Part shown: piece after piece, positions 24,001 to 35,899 of the stretch
How positions within the stretch are numbered: the stretch's first letter is position 1
How the letters are laid out: every line of letters starts with the position of its first letter
Source: Adiantum capillus-veneris
Taxonomy: Eukaryota > Streptophyta > Polypodiopsida > Polypodiales > Pteridaceae
Direction of reading: 5' to 3'
Length of the DNA stretch: 64,000 nt
NCBI GenBank assembly: GCA_014529385.2
Contig: CM043949.1
Span: 109,515,977-109,579,976, forward strand
The notes under the pieces: model-generated
What the model was told of the DNA's origin: nothing
Database searches by the model: none
Seen by the model: the letters and a program-made list of their open reading frames with translations, nothing else
Made by a program: the position numbers and the translations under genes

Positions 24001-27000
24001 CCCTGAAAACAACACAATGGAGATCTGTTTGGCAAAACAGAAAGCCATAGAGCTTTCCCACAATGCATATGCATTGTGGGCAAGCTCTATGGCTTGCAGT
24101 ATTGCCAATGGCTAGCCATTGTGTTTTCTATATGTTTGCGAGCGATTTTCAAGCGCTAAAATTTCCTCGTGTCCCTAAAAACAACACAATGGCGATCCAT
24201 TTGCCAATATGGCAAGTCATAAAGCTTGACCACAATGCATATGCATTGTGGGCAAGCTCTTTGGCATGCCATATTGCCAACGGCTCGCCATTGTGTTGTC
24301 TATATGTTTGCGAGCGGTTTTCAGGCCCTAAAATTGCTTCACAACCCTCAAAACAACACAATGGTGAACCGTTTGTCAAATTGGCAAGCCATAGAGCTTG
24401 CCGACATCGCATATGCATTGTGGGTAAGCTGTATGGCTTGCCATTTTTTCAAATGCCTCACCATTCTGTTGTTTTTATGTTAGGTTAGGTTATGTTAGGT
24501 TTAGGTTATAGGTTAGGTGAGATTATAGGTTAGGTTAAAGCTTGTGAAAAATTAATAGTAGAAAAAATGCAAACGGACTTCGAAGATGACTTGTTTACTT
24601 CTAAAAACACAAACGAACTTTGGTTAGGTTAGGTTATAGGTTAGGTCTAGGTTATAAGTTCGGTTACATTAAGTCATGTTAGATTTATGTTATAGGTTAG
24701 GTTAGAATATAGGTTAGGTTAAAGCTAGCGACAAATTAATAGTAGAAAAAACGCAATCGAACTTCAAAAGTGCACACAGACTTCAAGAGCCTTAATATAT
24801 AGCCAACACAATGGTGAGCCGTTTGTCAAATTGGCAAGCCATAGAGCTTGCCAACATCGCATATGCATTGTGGGCAAGCTGTATGGCTTGCCATTTTGCC
24901 AAACGCCTCACCATTGTCTTATTTTTATGCTAGCTTAAGTTAGGTTAGTTTTAAGTTATAGGTTATAGCTTAGGTGAGATTACAGGTTAGGTTAGAGCTA
25001 GCAACAAATTAATTGTAGAAAAAACACAAACGGACTTCGAAGATGACTCGTGTACTTCTAAAAACACAAACGGACTTCGGTTAGGTTAGGTTATAGGATA
25101 GGTTTAGGTTATAAGTTAGGTTACATTAAGTTAGGTTAGGTTTAGGTTATAGGTTAGGTTAGATTATAGGTTAAGTTACAGCTAGCCACAAATTGATAGT
25201 AAAAAAAATGCAATCAAACTTCAAAAATGCACACAGACTTCAAGAACCTTAATATATAGCCAACACAATGGTGAGCCGTTTGTCAAATTGGCAAGCCATA
25301 GAGCTTGCTGAGACCGCATATGCATTGTGGGCAAGCTGTATGGCTTTCCATTTACCAAACGCCTCACCATTGTGTTGTTTTTATGCTAGGTTAGGTTAGG
25401 TTAGGTTTAGGTTATAGGTTATAGGTTATAGGTTATAGGTTAGGTGAGATTATAGGTTAGGTTAGAGCTAGCGACAAATTAATTGTAGAAAAAACACAAA
25501 CGGACTTCGAAGATGACTCGTGTACTTCTAAAAACACAAACGGACTTCGGTTAGGTTAGCTTATAGGGTAGGTTTAGGTTATAAGTTAGGTTACATTAAG
25601 TTAGGTTAAGTTTAGTTTATAGGTTAGGCTAGGTTAGATTATAGGTTAGGTTAGGTTAGATTATAGGTTAGGTTAGAGCTAGCCATAAATTAATAGTAAA
25701 AAAAATGCAGTCAAACTTCAGAAGTGCTCACAGACTTCAAGAACCTTAATATATAGTCAACACAATGGTGAGCCGTTTGTCAAATTGGCAAGCCATAGAG
25801 CGTGCCGAGATCACATATGCATTGTGGGCAAGCTGTATGGCTTGCCGTTTTGCCAAACGCCTCACCATTGTGTTGTTTTTATGCTATGTTAGGTTAGGTT
25901 AGGTTTAGGTTATAGGTTAGGTGAGATTATAGGTTACGTTAGAGCTAGCGACAAATTAATAGTAGAAAAAACGCAAACGGACTTTGAAGATGATTCGTGT
26001 ACTTCTAAAAATACAAACGAACTTCGGTTAGATAAGGTTATAGGTTAGGTTTAGGTTATAAGTTAAGTTACATTAAGTTAGGTTAGGTTTAGGTTATAAG
26101 TTACGTTAGAGCTAGCGACAAAATAATAGTAGAAAAAATGCAATCGGACTTCAAAAGTGCACACAGACTTCAAGAACCTTAATATATAGTCAACATAATG
26201 GTGAGCCGTTTGTCAAATTGGCAAGCCATAGAGTTTACCGACATTGCATATGCATTGTGGGCAAGCTGTATGGCTTCCCGTTTTGCCAAACGCCTCACCA
26301 TTGTGTTGTTTTTATGTTAGGTTAGGTTAGGTTAGGTTAGGTTTAAGTTATAGGTTAGGTGAGATTATAGGTTAGGTTAGAGCTAACAAAAAATTAATAA
26401 TAGAAAAAATGCAAACGGACTTTGAAGATGACTCGTGTACTTCTAAAAATGCAAACGGACTTTGGTTAGGTTAGGTTATAGGTTAGGTTTAGGTTATAAG
26501 GTAGGTTACATTAAGTTAGGTTAGGTTTAGGTTAGAGCTAGCGACAAATTAATAGTGAAAAAATGCAATCGAACTTCAAAAGTGCACACAGACTTCAAGA
26601 ACCTTAATATATAGCCAACACAATGGTGAGACGTTTGTTAAATTGTAAAGCCATAGATCTTGCCGACATCGCATATGCATTGTGGGCAAGCTGTATGGTT
26701 AGGTTAGGTTAGGTTAGGTTCACGTTATAGATTAGGTGAGATTATAGGTTAGGTTAGAGCTAGCGACAAATTACTTGTAGAAAAAACGCAAACGGACTTC
26801 GAAGATGACTCGTGTACTTCTAAAAATGCAAACGGACTTCGGTTAGTTTAGGTTATAGGTTAGGTGAGATTATAGGTTAGGTTAGAGCTAGCGACAAATT
26901 AATAGTAGAAAAAATGCAAACGGACTTCAAAGATGACTCGTGTATCTCTAAAAACGCAAACGAACTTTGGTTAGGTTAGGTTATAGGTTAGGTTAGGTTA

Positions 27001-27173
27001 TAGGTTAAGTTTAAGTTATAAGTTAGGTTATAGGTTAGGTTTAAGTTATAAGTTAGGTTAGGTTTAGGTTATAGTGTAGGTTAGGTTAGAGCTAGCAACA
27101 AATTAATAGTAGAAAAAGCGCAATCCGACTTCAAAAGTGCACACAGACTTCAAGAACCTTAATATATAGTCAT
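24001..27173. repeat. Foldback/telomere-like satellite array
   Basis: Three foldback units of about 174 bp open the array (starting near 24010, 24182 and 24354). Then come six longer units starting with caacacaatgg at about 24354, 24804, 25261, 25758, 26191 and 26616, spaced 425-560 bp. Each has a palindrome of about 115-125 bp whose arms run aacacaatggtgagccgttt ... to its complement around a centre catatgcattgtggg. Most then have runs of ttaggtt, tttaggttataggtt and gttagagctagcgacaaatt, plus a cggacttcgaagatgact block. TTAGG words are frequent but mixed with TTATAGG, so this is not a functional telomere array. Confidence 0.9.
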
Positions 27174-28935
27174 TAACCAATAAAGACGAGATTATTACCC
27201 TGTGTTCCTAATCTCCGTGTACCTCTAGACCGAGGTGTGCGAGGATCGGGCCTGGCTAGAGAATGTGAGGTTGTTAGAGCTAGTAGCAAATAGTAGAAAA
27301 AATGCAATCGAACTTCAAAAGTGCACATAGACTTCAAGAACCTTAATATATAGTCATTGATCCATAAAGACGAGATTATTACCTTGTGGTCCTAATCTTC
27401 GTGCACCTCTAGATCAAGGTGTGCGGGGATCGGGCTTGGCTAGAGAATGTGAGGTTGTCATGTATTGTCATGTACTTAGTAGTGTGTAGTTATAAGAACT
27501 AGAGTGTTTTAATTATTTGTTGCATCATTGGTAGATAAAGTATGGACGATAGGATGGCGTGTACTTGTGCGCATTGCAAGCATCAGATCTTTCAAAAACA
27601 AAAAATCTATGACCAACACATACCCAATCACGTTCTCTTTCCGATAGAGCAGCTACAAGACCTGCGTTATCAATCTCATGGTTTAGAAATTGAAGGTCAA
27701 ACTCCGCAAGTAGATATTACTCCAACTTCATCCTAGAGAAGACGATTTTCAAACGAGCAGCCATCGACTGAGTTCTCCCAACTAATACTTGATGCGACAT
27801 TTCAAGAAGTAGAGATGGAGCAGATGTTGGACACGTTCTTTGACATGGATTCCAACATAGAAGGCGACAACATTGAATGCATTACTGTGGAGCAACCTCA
27901 ACCATCCCATTCATATCAACGGCATGATAGCAACGATAAAGAGGGCGGATGATGCAAAGTCTTGCACGCATGCCGCTCTACACTAGTGCAAAAATCTCAG
28001 TTCTCTGTACTGCGTTGGCAATGCTTAATTTGCAGTCTGTCTACGGTTGGTTTGACTCCTCAGTCTCCAGAGCTTTTTAGGTAAATATATTGTATCCTAA
28101 GCATGATAAAGTGCAAATTATAGTTCATATAAAGTGATGAAAGGGTTGACTTGTTCATGTAACGACAGGTTGCTCAATGAGAAAATCTTGCCAAAGGGGA
28201 ATCACATGTCCCCTACCCGTCCAGCCGCTAAAATGCTTCTAACTAATTTGGACTTGGATTATCACAAAATACATGCATGTCCTAATGATTGTATACTTTT
28301 TCGCAATGAGTGTGTAAACTTGGAACAGTGTCGCAATTGTGGATCAAACAGGTAAGGGTAGAAAAAACAAGGAAAATGTATCTCTGCAAAGGTCCTTTGA
28401 CACTTTCCTATCATTCCAAGAATAAAGAGCATGTTCAGGTGCAAGTCCATAGCCGCTTTGATGACATGGCACTTAAATACTAGATCGACAGATGATGTGA
28501 TGTGGGTACCTGCTGATTCTTGTGCATGGAAGCACATAGAGGAAAGTTGGCCTACATTTAAGAACGAGCCTTGATGTATCCACTTTGCTATAGCAATGGA
28601 CGGAGTAAACCTATTCGAATTACAGAGTTCGTCATGGAGTAGGTGCCCTATTTGTCTGGTTAATTATAATCTTCCATCATGGCTCGCTTTCAAGAAGGGC
28701 CATCTGTTGTTGTCATTGACCGTCCCAGGAAAGTACAAATCAAAGAACATGGACGTCTATCTAGCACCACTTATAGAAGAGATCCAAATCTTGTGGACAA
28801 GAATCGATGTGGTTGATATGTCCCAACCAATTGGACGACAGAATGTACATGTGCAAGGCATTCTCATGTGGACCATGCATGATTGGCCAGGCTTCGATGA
28901 GTGCTCAGGTAAGTGCCTTTAAAACCCTCACAAAT
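27174..28935 (+). pseudogene. CACTA transposon 2 remnant (TNPD-like, plus strand)
   Basis: The leader at about 27177-27262 (repeated at about 27352-27457) matches the complement of CACTA 1 around 19590-19690. Coding pieces follow: 27542-27736 (transposase-associated, CTCAHCKH); 28134-28350 (Cys-rich, ACPNDCILFRNE, CRNCGSNR); about 28385-28575 (ADSCAWKHIEESW); and 28596-28912 (TNP2 core, IAMDGVNLFE, YNLPSWLAF, DVYLAPLIEEI, WTMHDWPGFDECSG) ending at a donor gtaagtg. In-frame stops interrupt it, and it breaks off near 28935 without a terminal repeat. Confidence 0.8.
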
Positions 28936-29552
28936 TAGTACTTAGTATATTTTGGATCAACTCCTTCTTCACTGGCAGTTCCTGTTTAGGTTGCATCAAC
29001 TCTTCAAGTTTCTCTAAACGGATTGAAGCATTCATAATTCCTTGATATTTGCAACACTTCACTAATTTCTTTCTGTTCCTCATCCAACAACAAGAATGAC
29101 ACTTCACCCTCATCACTAGAACTCAAAGTAGTGCTAATTTTTGAGTCTTCAGAACTATCATCACTGGTAATTTCGGACTCATCATTCTAACTCACGTCTT
29201 CAAGTACCATAGGTTGTTTGGTAGTCATATCAAACACTTTATTTTCACCCTTCTTGCCATGCACACCGATTGTGCCCTTGCCCCAATCTTACACGGCACC
29301 AACAACTCTCAACCAAGGTCGTCCCAAAATGAGAGGAAAGGCTCCCAGACCAGCTGGCATAGCATGAAAGTTCACCATAACCTTCACGTTAAAGACCAAC
29401 TTCCAAATTCTTGATCATTCCCAAACATTTCACTTTGTCATGGTTTGGTAGTCCAATCCAAAACCCAGAGCTTCTGCATGTAATGAGACCCAGTCTCTCG
29501 ACAAATGACTCTGTGATCACACAAACTTGAGCACCTCCATCAATTCAAAGGA
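28936..29552 (-). mobile_element. Gypsy C remnant, retropepsin-like region
   Basis: The minus-strand translation includes an aspartic-protease-like block, DGGAQVCVITESFVERLGL, and a second conserved block, NFHAMPAGLGAFPLILGRPW, typical of gag-protease regions of some plant gypsy elements. No LTR is visible. It abuts the truncated LTR of the B-prime copy near 29552. Old, with several breaks. Confidence 0.65.
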
Positions 29553-30429
29553 CTTTTTAACACTAACTTTTGGAGCTCTTTGATGAAGCTAACCCTAAGG
29601 TATTTAAACTCCATTAGGTAGCATTGCTCTTTAACACACCATCTGTCATTTGGACCCCTTTAACCTTGGCCCCGTGTTGAGACAGATCCATAAGCACATG
29701 TCTATATTCTATCCCTTGTTCCCGTTTATTCTCCCACATTAAATGAACGGTTTAATATGAGAAAATCATTTGGGTTGGTTAGATATTAGATTTTATGGCA
29801 TTACCTCTTTCTTGAAATCATAGTTGTCCTCGACTACTATGAGGTAGAAGAGATAAAGTCTTAGTCATTAGTCTACGTTTCTTAGCGGGTAGAGGATCCC
29901 TTTTCACCCTACGACATCATTCTAGAATGGATGACTAGTCCATTTGGTGCTTGGGAGACGTAGCTTCTGCATGCATGTATGTTCTTTAGTCCATATCATA
30001 CCCCCAAAGTAGAGTGACAAATTCTACTTGGTGTTTGAGTGAGGTCGTCATCACAAACATGATTCTAAGCATGCATAGTATTTAAATTTGTGCACAAAAG
30101 ATGATTAGTCTTATAAGACAAAAACATTGTTCATTTAGAAAGCATTTACATTTGCTTACTCTAGTGTAGCATTGTAAGCATTGACAAGGTTCATATTATC
30201 CTTAAGCTAGGTTCCTTGCATCCACTTAGCATCTTTAAAAGAATAATTCATAAAGTTAACAAGATATCATTGGATAATCTTACTGTTTCTTAGTATCTTG
30301 TCTTCATGTCAAAGAATTGATTCAGGCTACAACACCTCTTCTTGATCTTCAATCTTTGGCAGGTCCTCAATTATTGGTTCTTTTGGTGGCTCTCATTGTA
30401 AGGCTTGAGTAGGCTCACATTGTTAGCAT

Positions 30430-33400
30430 TGTGAATGAGCCAATGGTTGGGCAACTTCAACTAATAAGCCATCTCATAGATTGGCTTAAGAATTTTTTTT
30501 AAAGGACCATATTTTCTTTTTGCTAGTTTAGCATAATAATCTTGGTGGCCCGTAGGATTTTTGTCCGTAGTATGCCTTAGATGAGCCTTCAAAAACTTTA
30601 GCAAGACCCAATCATTTTCCTGAAAGGCTAAGGCTCTTTTGTGCTTATTAGAGAAGCTCTTTTTGCCTTTGCTATGAGATGGATATAACCTTTTTAATCT
30701 TTGAAAAAGATTCTTGTAAGTCTCGGCTATATTCATTAGCAAAAAAGATCTTCCCATGTATTTTAAGTAGTAAGGGACTTTTGGATGTTTCCTCTTTATC
30801 CTCAAAAGATACTTTCCCCATAGAAGTATGTACAATGTCATTGTACGTATACTCTATAAGAGGTAGGTACTTCTCTCATTGAGGATTTTGATCTACTTTT
30901 ATGGCATAGGCTTTTAGTAGATCAAGAATCATTAGATTAGTTATTTCACTTTGTTCATCTGTTTGTGGATAGGCCAAAAGAGAAATTTAATCTAATTCCT
31001 AGATTCTCAAAGAGACCCTTCCAAAAATTACTGGTCATTCTAGGATCTTTGTCTGACACTATGGATATTGGAAAGCCATGATACTTAAAAATTTGAGATT
31101 TGAAGAGGGTTGTCATTTGATGTGCCTTAATAGTGGTGTTTTCTTGCTAAGCCTGTCAACTAAAACAATCCAAGTCGCTTCCCTCGATCAAATTTTGACT
31201 TTTGGCATACCATGCACTTTGAAACATACTCTTCATGGTATGTTTACTTTTCATGGTAGGCCATTAGAAATACATTTTTACTTCTTGGAGAGTAGATTAT
31301 GGAATCCTTCTTTGCCCCGCATAATGAGAAGCATGGGATGCATACTTGACTTTGTTATTGTATAGGTGAGTAACACATAGCCTATTGCCATTTGGAAGAT
31401 AACCATCCTGCAAGGTGAATGGTTCCTCTTTATTTCCCAAAGCAAGGACTAACATTACATCTTTAAAGTCACAGTCAGTAGCATACTCATCTATCATAGA
31501 AGACAGATCATTGTGAGTTGCTATAGACACCGCATTAACATTTGGTCGTCGTGAAAGTGCAATGGCCACTTGATTGTGCTTACCAGCAATGTAAACAATA
31601 TGAAAATTAAATTGCGAAAGATAATTTTTTCCCACCTCATTTGTTTGTTAGAAAGCTTGGTTTGCGTCATGAAGTACTTGAGACTTTGGTGGTCTGTTCG
31701 GAGAATGAATGGAGTCCGTATTGAGCCTTTGGCTCTTATATGCTATGGCATGCCCTTCTTGAAGCAAGACTTCTCCAAGGCAATCACCACAAGCATCACA
31801 TTGGACCTCAAATGGCTTTGAGAGATTTGGAAGCATGAGGACTGATTGAGAGGTAAGCTTCTCTTTGAGCTTGTCAAAAGCATTTTTCTCCTTAGCAGTC
31901 CATGAATACTTAATGTTCTTCTTTGTTAAGTCGTGTAATGGTCCTGCTATTCGGGAAAATTTTGCTATGAAGCATCTATAGTATGCACACATACCAATAA
32001 AGCTTCTTAGCTCATGTAGATTCCTTGGATTGGGTCATGATTTTATTACCTCTAACTTTGATGGATCCATACGGCTACCATCTTGAGAGATAATATGACA
32101 TAAGTATTGAATCTCTTGAAGGAAAATTTCACTTTTCTTTTGGTTGAGAAAAAGCTTGCTCTCCCTCAATGCTTGAAAAATCGCTTGGAGATGTTTCTTG
32201 TGTTCCTTCAAGGACTTGGAGTAGATGATGATATCATCAAAGAACGCTCCAATGAACTTGCGATAGGGTCTCAATATTTTCTCCATCAAATGATTGAATG
32301 TGGCTGGTGCATTGGTCAAGCTAAAAGGCATGACTAGATATTCATAAAGACCAAACGTTGTACAAAACGCGATCTTTAGGATAACTTCATCCACTATCCT
32401 TATTTGATGATAACCACTTTTAAGATCAATCCTACTGAATTAGGTAAAACCTTGTAGCTTATCAAACAGATCTTCTACCCGAGGCACGAGAAATCTGTTT
32501 TTGATAGTGATATGGTTTAGTGCTCGATAGTCCACACACATATGGTATGTACCATCTTTCCTCTGCAATAAAAGGACTAGAGAACAAAAGGGAGAGGATC
32601 TAGGCCTCAGCATCCCTTTTTCTACCAATTCTTGTACTTGCCTCATGATCTCCTCTTATTGAGCTTGGGAAACTTTATAAGGAGGCTTGTTAGGCGGTGA
32701 GCTTCCTGGTAGGAGCTCAAATCGATGGCCATCATCCCCTCATTTTGGAGGTAAGTCCATAGGGATATCATCCATAAAAACATCTTGGAATCCATTTAGA
32801 AAAGTAGACAATCTAACTCTTCTTGATTTTTACCATTTTCATTTGATAAATCATTAGCATCATTAGTGGATTCTTTGAAAAAAATCATGTACGCAAAAAT
32901 CAAGCTTTTCATCGACTTATCAAAAGCCGGTGAATTTACAAGTGGTATAGTACGACCAAACTCATTAGCATCTATATGCATGATCTTTCCCCTGTAGGTG
33001 AAGTAGATTCTCCTTTCAGGGAACTTCATGTTGGTAGCCATGCGGTTGAACCATGGTGCCCCTAGGATAGCATCCTCATGTTGGAGAGGAGAGATGAAAA
33101 AGTTTTCTTTGTCGACATAGCTTTGGACATGAAGCCTCAACTTCCCAATCAAGGGAGTAACAGAGGCTTGCTGTCCCTTGAAAGATGTGTCATCAGTTAC
33201 AATATCTTCCATCTCAAAATCTTGAATGCCCAACTTGGTGGCCAACTTCATTGATATGAAGTTCTGAGTAGAGCCAGGGTCAAACAAGATGAAGGCGTCA
33301 TGTTCCCTTACCTTTCCCCAAGCATAGGAGAGGGATGAGCCTTTGCAATGAGAGTCCTCTTTTGGAGCTTCAATCATGGAAGCTCTAGGAGTATCTTTGC
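30430..33400 (-). pseudogene. Gypsy B-prime pol region
   Basis: The minus-strand translation shows protease (ILFDPGSTQNFISMKLATKL), reverse transcriptase (YRALNHITIKNRF, FDDIIIYSK), RNase H (FEVQCDACGDCLG) and integrase-tail (KRALAFQENDWVLLKF) matches to gypsy B. Order RT-RNase H-INT is Ty3/gypsy. It is heavily decayed. Confidence 0.85.
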
Positions 33401-34022
33401 GTACATTTCTTTTGGAGCAAGAATGATAACCATGTCCTTGCTCCCCACACTTAAATCATTTATGGTCTTTACAAAAGGCCTCTAATTCTTTGGGAGAGAG
33501 CTTACTTTTACCTTTGTAAGCTCCTTTCTCCTTGGACCAATTGTTGTTGTTGTTGTTGTTATTGGAATTACCTTGGGAATAATTTTGGGCATTGGTTTTC
33601 CCCTTTGCATCACTTTTGTCTTTGCTTTCCATGGGCTTGACATTCCGTCTAGACCCTTGTTGGAAATTGATGTGGGAAGCAACCATGGTGTGGTGGATTA
33701 TTCAGTGATAGAACCAGGCCATTGGGAGTTGACATACTCGGCCATTTCTTCACGTAATCCCACACAAAACTGTTGCTTTTGCTTGGTGAAGTCTATCTTT
33801 TGGAAGACAGTAGCCTTGAGATGTAAATCCCAAAACTTGTCCACATATTTGTGAATAGACTCGTGGTGAGAAGCTTCAAACTGTGCCATTCGGTAATTAC
33901 TTTTTCCTTTTTATCGCTTGCAAAACGAATTGCTTCATGATGGAAACACGTAGAGTTTTCCATGTCTTTGGGGCTTCACCGTTGCCACAAAGGCTAGCCC
34001 ACCATTGGCGAGCCGATTTCTG

Positions 34023-34214
34023 TGTTGGGGTATAAAGCCCAATGTGGTCGCCCAGGTAAGTGGGTGGGCCGCCAAGTATGTACACATATTCTTTTGTAAA
34101 AACCTAATAAGAACTCACTATGCTCTACACATTACAGTAGAGCGAGTTCACCATATCGTCGTGCTCTTCTTCTCGCACTCTCTCTCGCGTCACACTTCCG
34201 CTCGTACTTCTTCA
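34023..34214 (+). repeat. Copia B 5' LTR
   Basis: The direct repeat of 38653-38844, preceded by target duplication ttctg and followed by the primer site beginning at 34217. Confidence 0.94.
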
Positions 34215-35309
34215 ACTGGTATCAGAGCTCAGATCCAGGCTCGGGGCAGCATTTGCGGGTAGCAAGAGTCACCTGCTCAGATTGGAGTGAGATTCGATAG
34301 GCGAAGATATGGCCCCAAATTTGTGGGTGCGTCCGAAGGGCTCAGTGTTCTCAGAATTTCGTTCTGAGGTCATCTCGGCCACCGTTCGGCTTCGACAAAG
34401 TTCTGCGCAGGCCATTTTCGACTACGTGGTCTCGGCGGGTGCAGATTCGACTCTGCAAATTTGGGGTTTCGGCCTACGACTGCAGGTGTTGAGGATATCG
34501 GCACTCCCAGAGTGCTGATTTGTGGCTTTCTACACATTGAAGGACGGCTCACAGTTCTTGGAGGCGTGTCACATACGACACGGGCGCATCTACACAGATT
34601 GTAGGCGACATCCACTAGTTCATCAGGTAGCTTGTGTCTGCTGCTTGATATTCTAGATTTCATCCTGACATTGCAGGTATTTCCACATGAGATGTATTGT
34701 CAAAGATGATGTATGTCTGTTGAGGGTTTGCTGGCTGTGAGTCACGTAGCAAACAACCGCCGCAGCGGTTACAGCATATAGTGGGAAATTTGTGGATGTA
34801 TGACTTTGTGGGAAGTCTATGTACTGTCAGATTTACTGCAGCCTTTGTTGAGGGTTGAGTGGGGTTTTATTGAGCTGGGGGATTCTCGAATGTTGAGATC
34901 CTTTCGGTGATACAGGTCTTGGAGCGATCCCTCGAGCACCCTTAGATAGGCAGCTAGGATGTATTGACTGTGAGTTAGAGAGTTGGGATTGCATCTTTTC
35001 TTTACTGCCGTTGAGACATTGTCGCAGTCTATGCTTACAGGACAGTGACAGGACAGTGAGAGACAGTACAGGTGCAGGACAGGTTTACCCACAGCTTACA
35101 CTGTTAGAGAGACAGTGGTTTTTTGAGCTGTTTTTTGGTCTGTTTTTTAGTACACCAGAGCCATTTTACAAAGGAGACTGTGCCGAAATTTATGCAGAAT
35201 CTGAAGCTTTCTTGGTTCATTTGACAGGTTGATATTGGTTCAGAGGTCAGTTTACAGCGGAAACTCTGCCGAATTTTTCCCAGGAAAGTAAACTATTGTG
35301 AAGCGTAGC

Positions 35310-35865
35310 TATGGCTTGATCAGATGACACTGCTCTTTACCATATTAAGAAGCTGGATGGAACCAATTTCCCATTGTGGAAGAAGCAGATTTGGCACGTG
35401 TTGGTACAAAAGAAGCAGATAAAACCTATAAAGCTCAAGGGGATAAAACCAGAAGATATGGACGAAGATGAATGGAGCGAAATGGATGAATTGGCACTTT
35501 CTACCATTATGTTGACTTTGGCAGAAAGCGTTTACTTCAATGTAGCAGACGAGATGTCGGCTTATCAAGCATGGAAAAAGCTGAGTGATCTTTATGAGAA
35601 GCAGAGTGCAGCTTCACAGGTATACTGGCTTAAGAAGCTTGTTGACTTGAAGATAAAAGAAGGGACCCCTATGTCCAATCATCTGAATGAATTCAACACC
35701 ATCTATAGTCAGTTGTCAGCTCAAGGTGTCAAGTTTGATGAACCTGTTAGAGCTATGTTCCTGTTGATCACATTGCCGGAAAGTTGGAACACTTTTCGCA
35801 CAGCTTTGAGTAATTTTGCACCTCCAGATGGTTTGAACATAGCAGGTGTAGAAGGAAGTCTCTAA
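35310..35865 (+). pseudogene. Copia B gag region
   Basis: The copia gag core: IKKLDGTNFPLWKKQIWHVL, then the UBN2-like helical region with AWKKLSDLYEK, KLVDLKI and LPESWNTFRTAL. No zinc knuckle is visible between this and integrase. Part of a broken copy. Confidence 0.8.
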
Positions 35866-35899
35866 AAATGTCTCTAAAAATGTAATCAATGTAACCGAG

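Noticed and set aside
24481-27080. TTAGG-type telomere array or insect contamination
   Set aside because: The TTAGG words are mixed with TTATAGG, TTTAGG and other spacing and are embedded in long satellite units with palindromes; the array is internal and followed by plant CACTA sequence.
24001-27173. CRISPR-like array
   Set aside because: Repeat units are hundreds of bases long with internal palindromes; there are no short direct repeats with unique spacers of constant length, and the context is eukaryotic.
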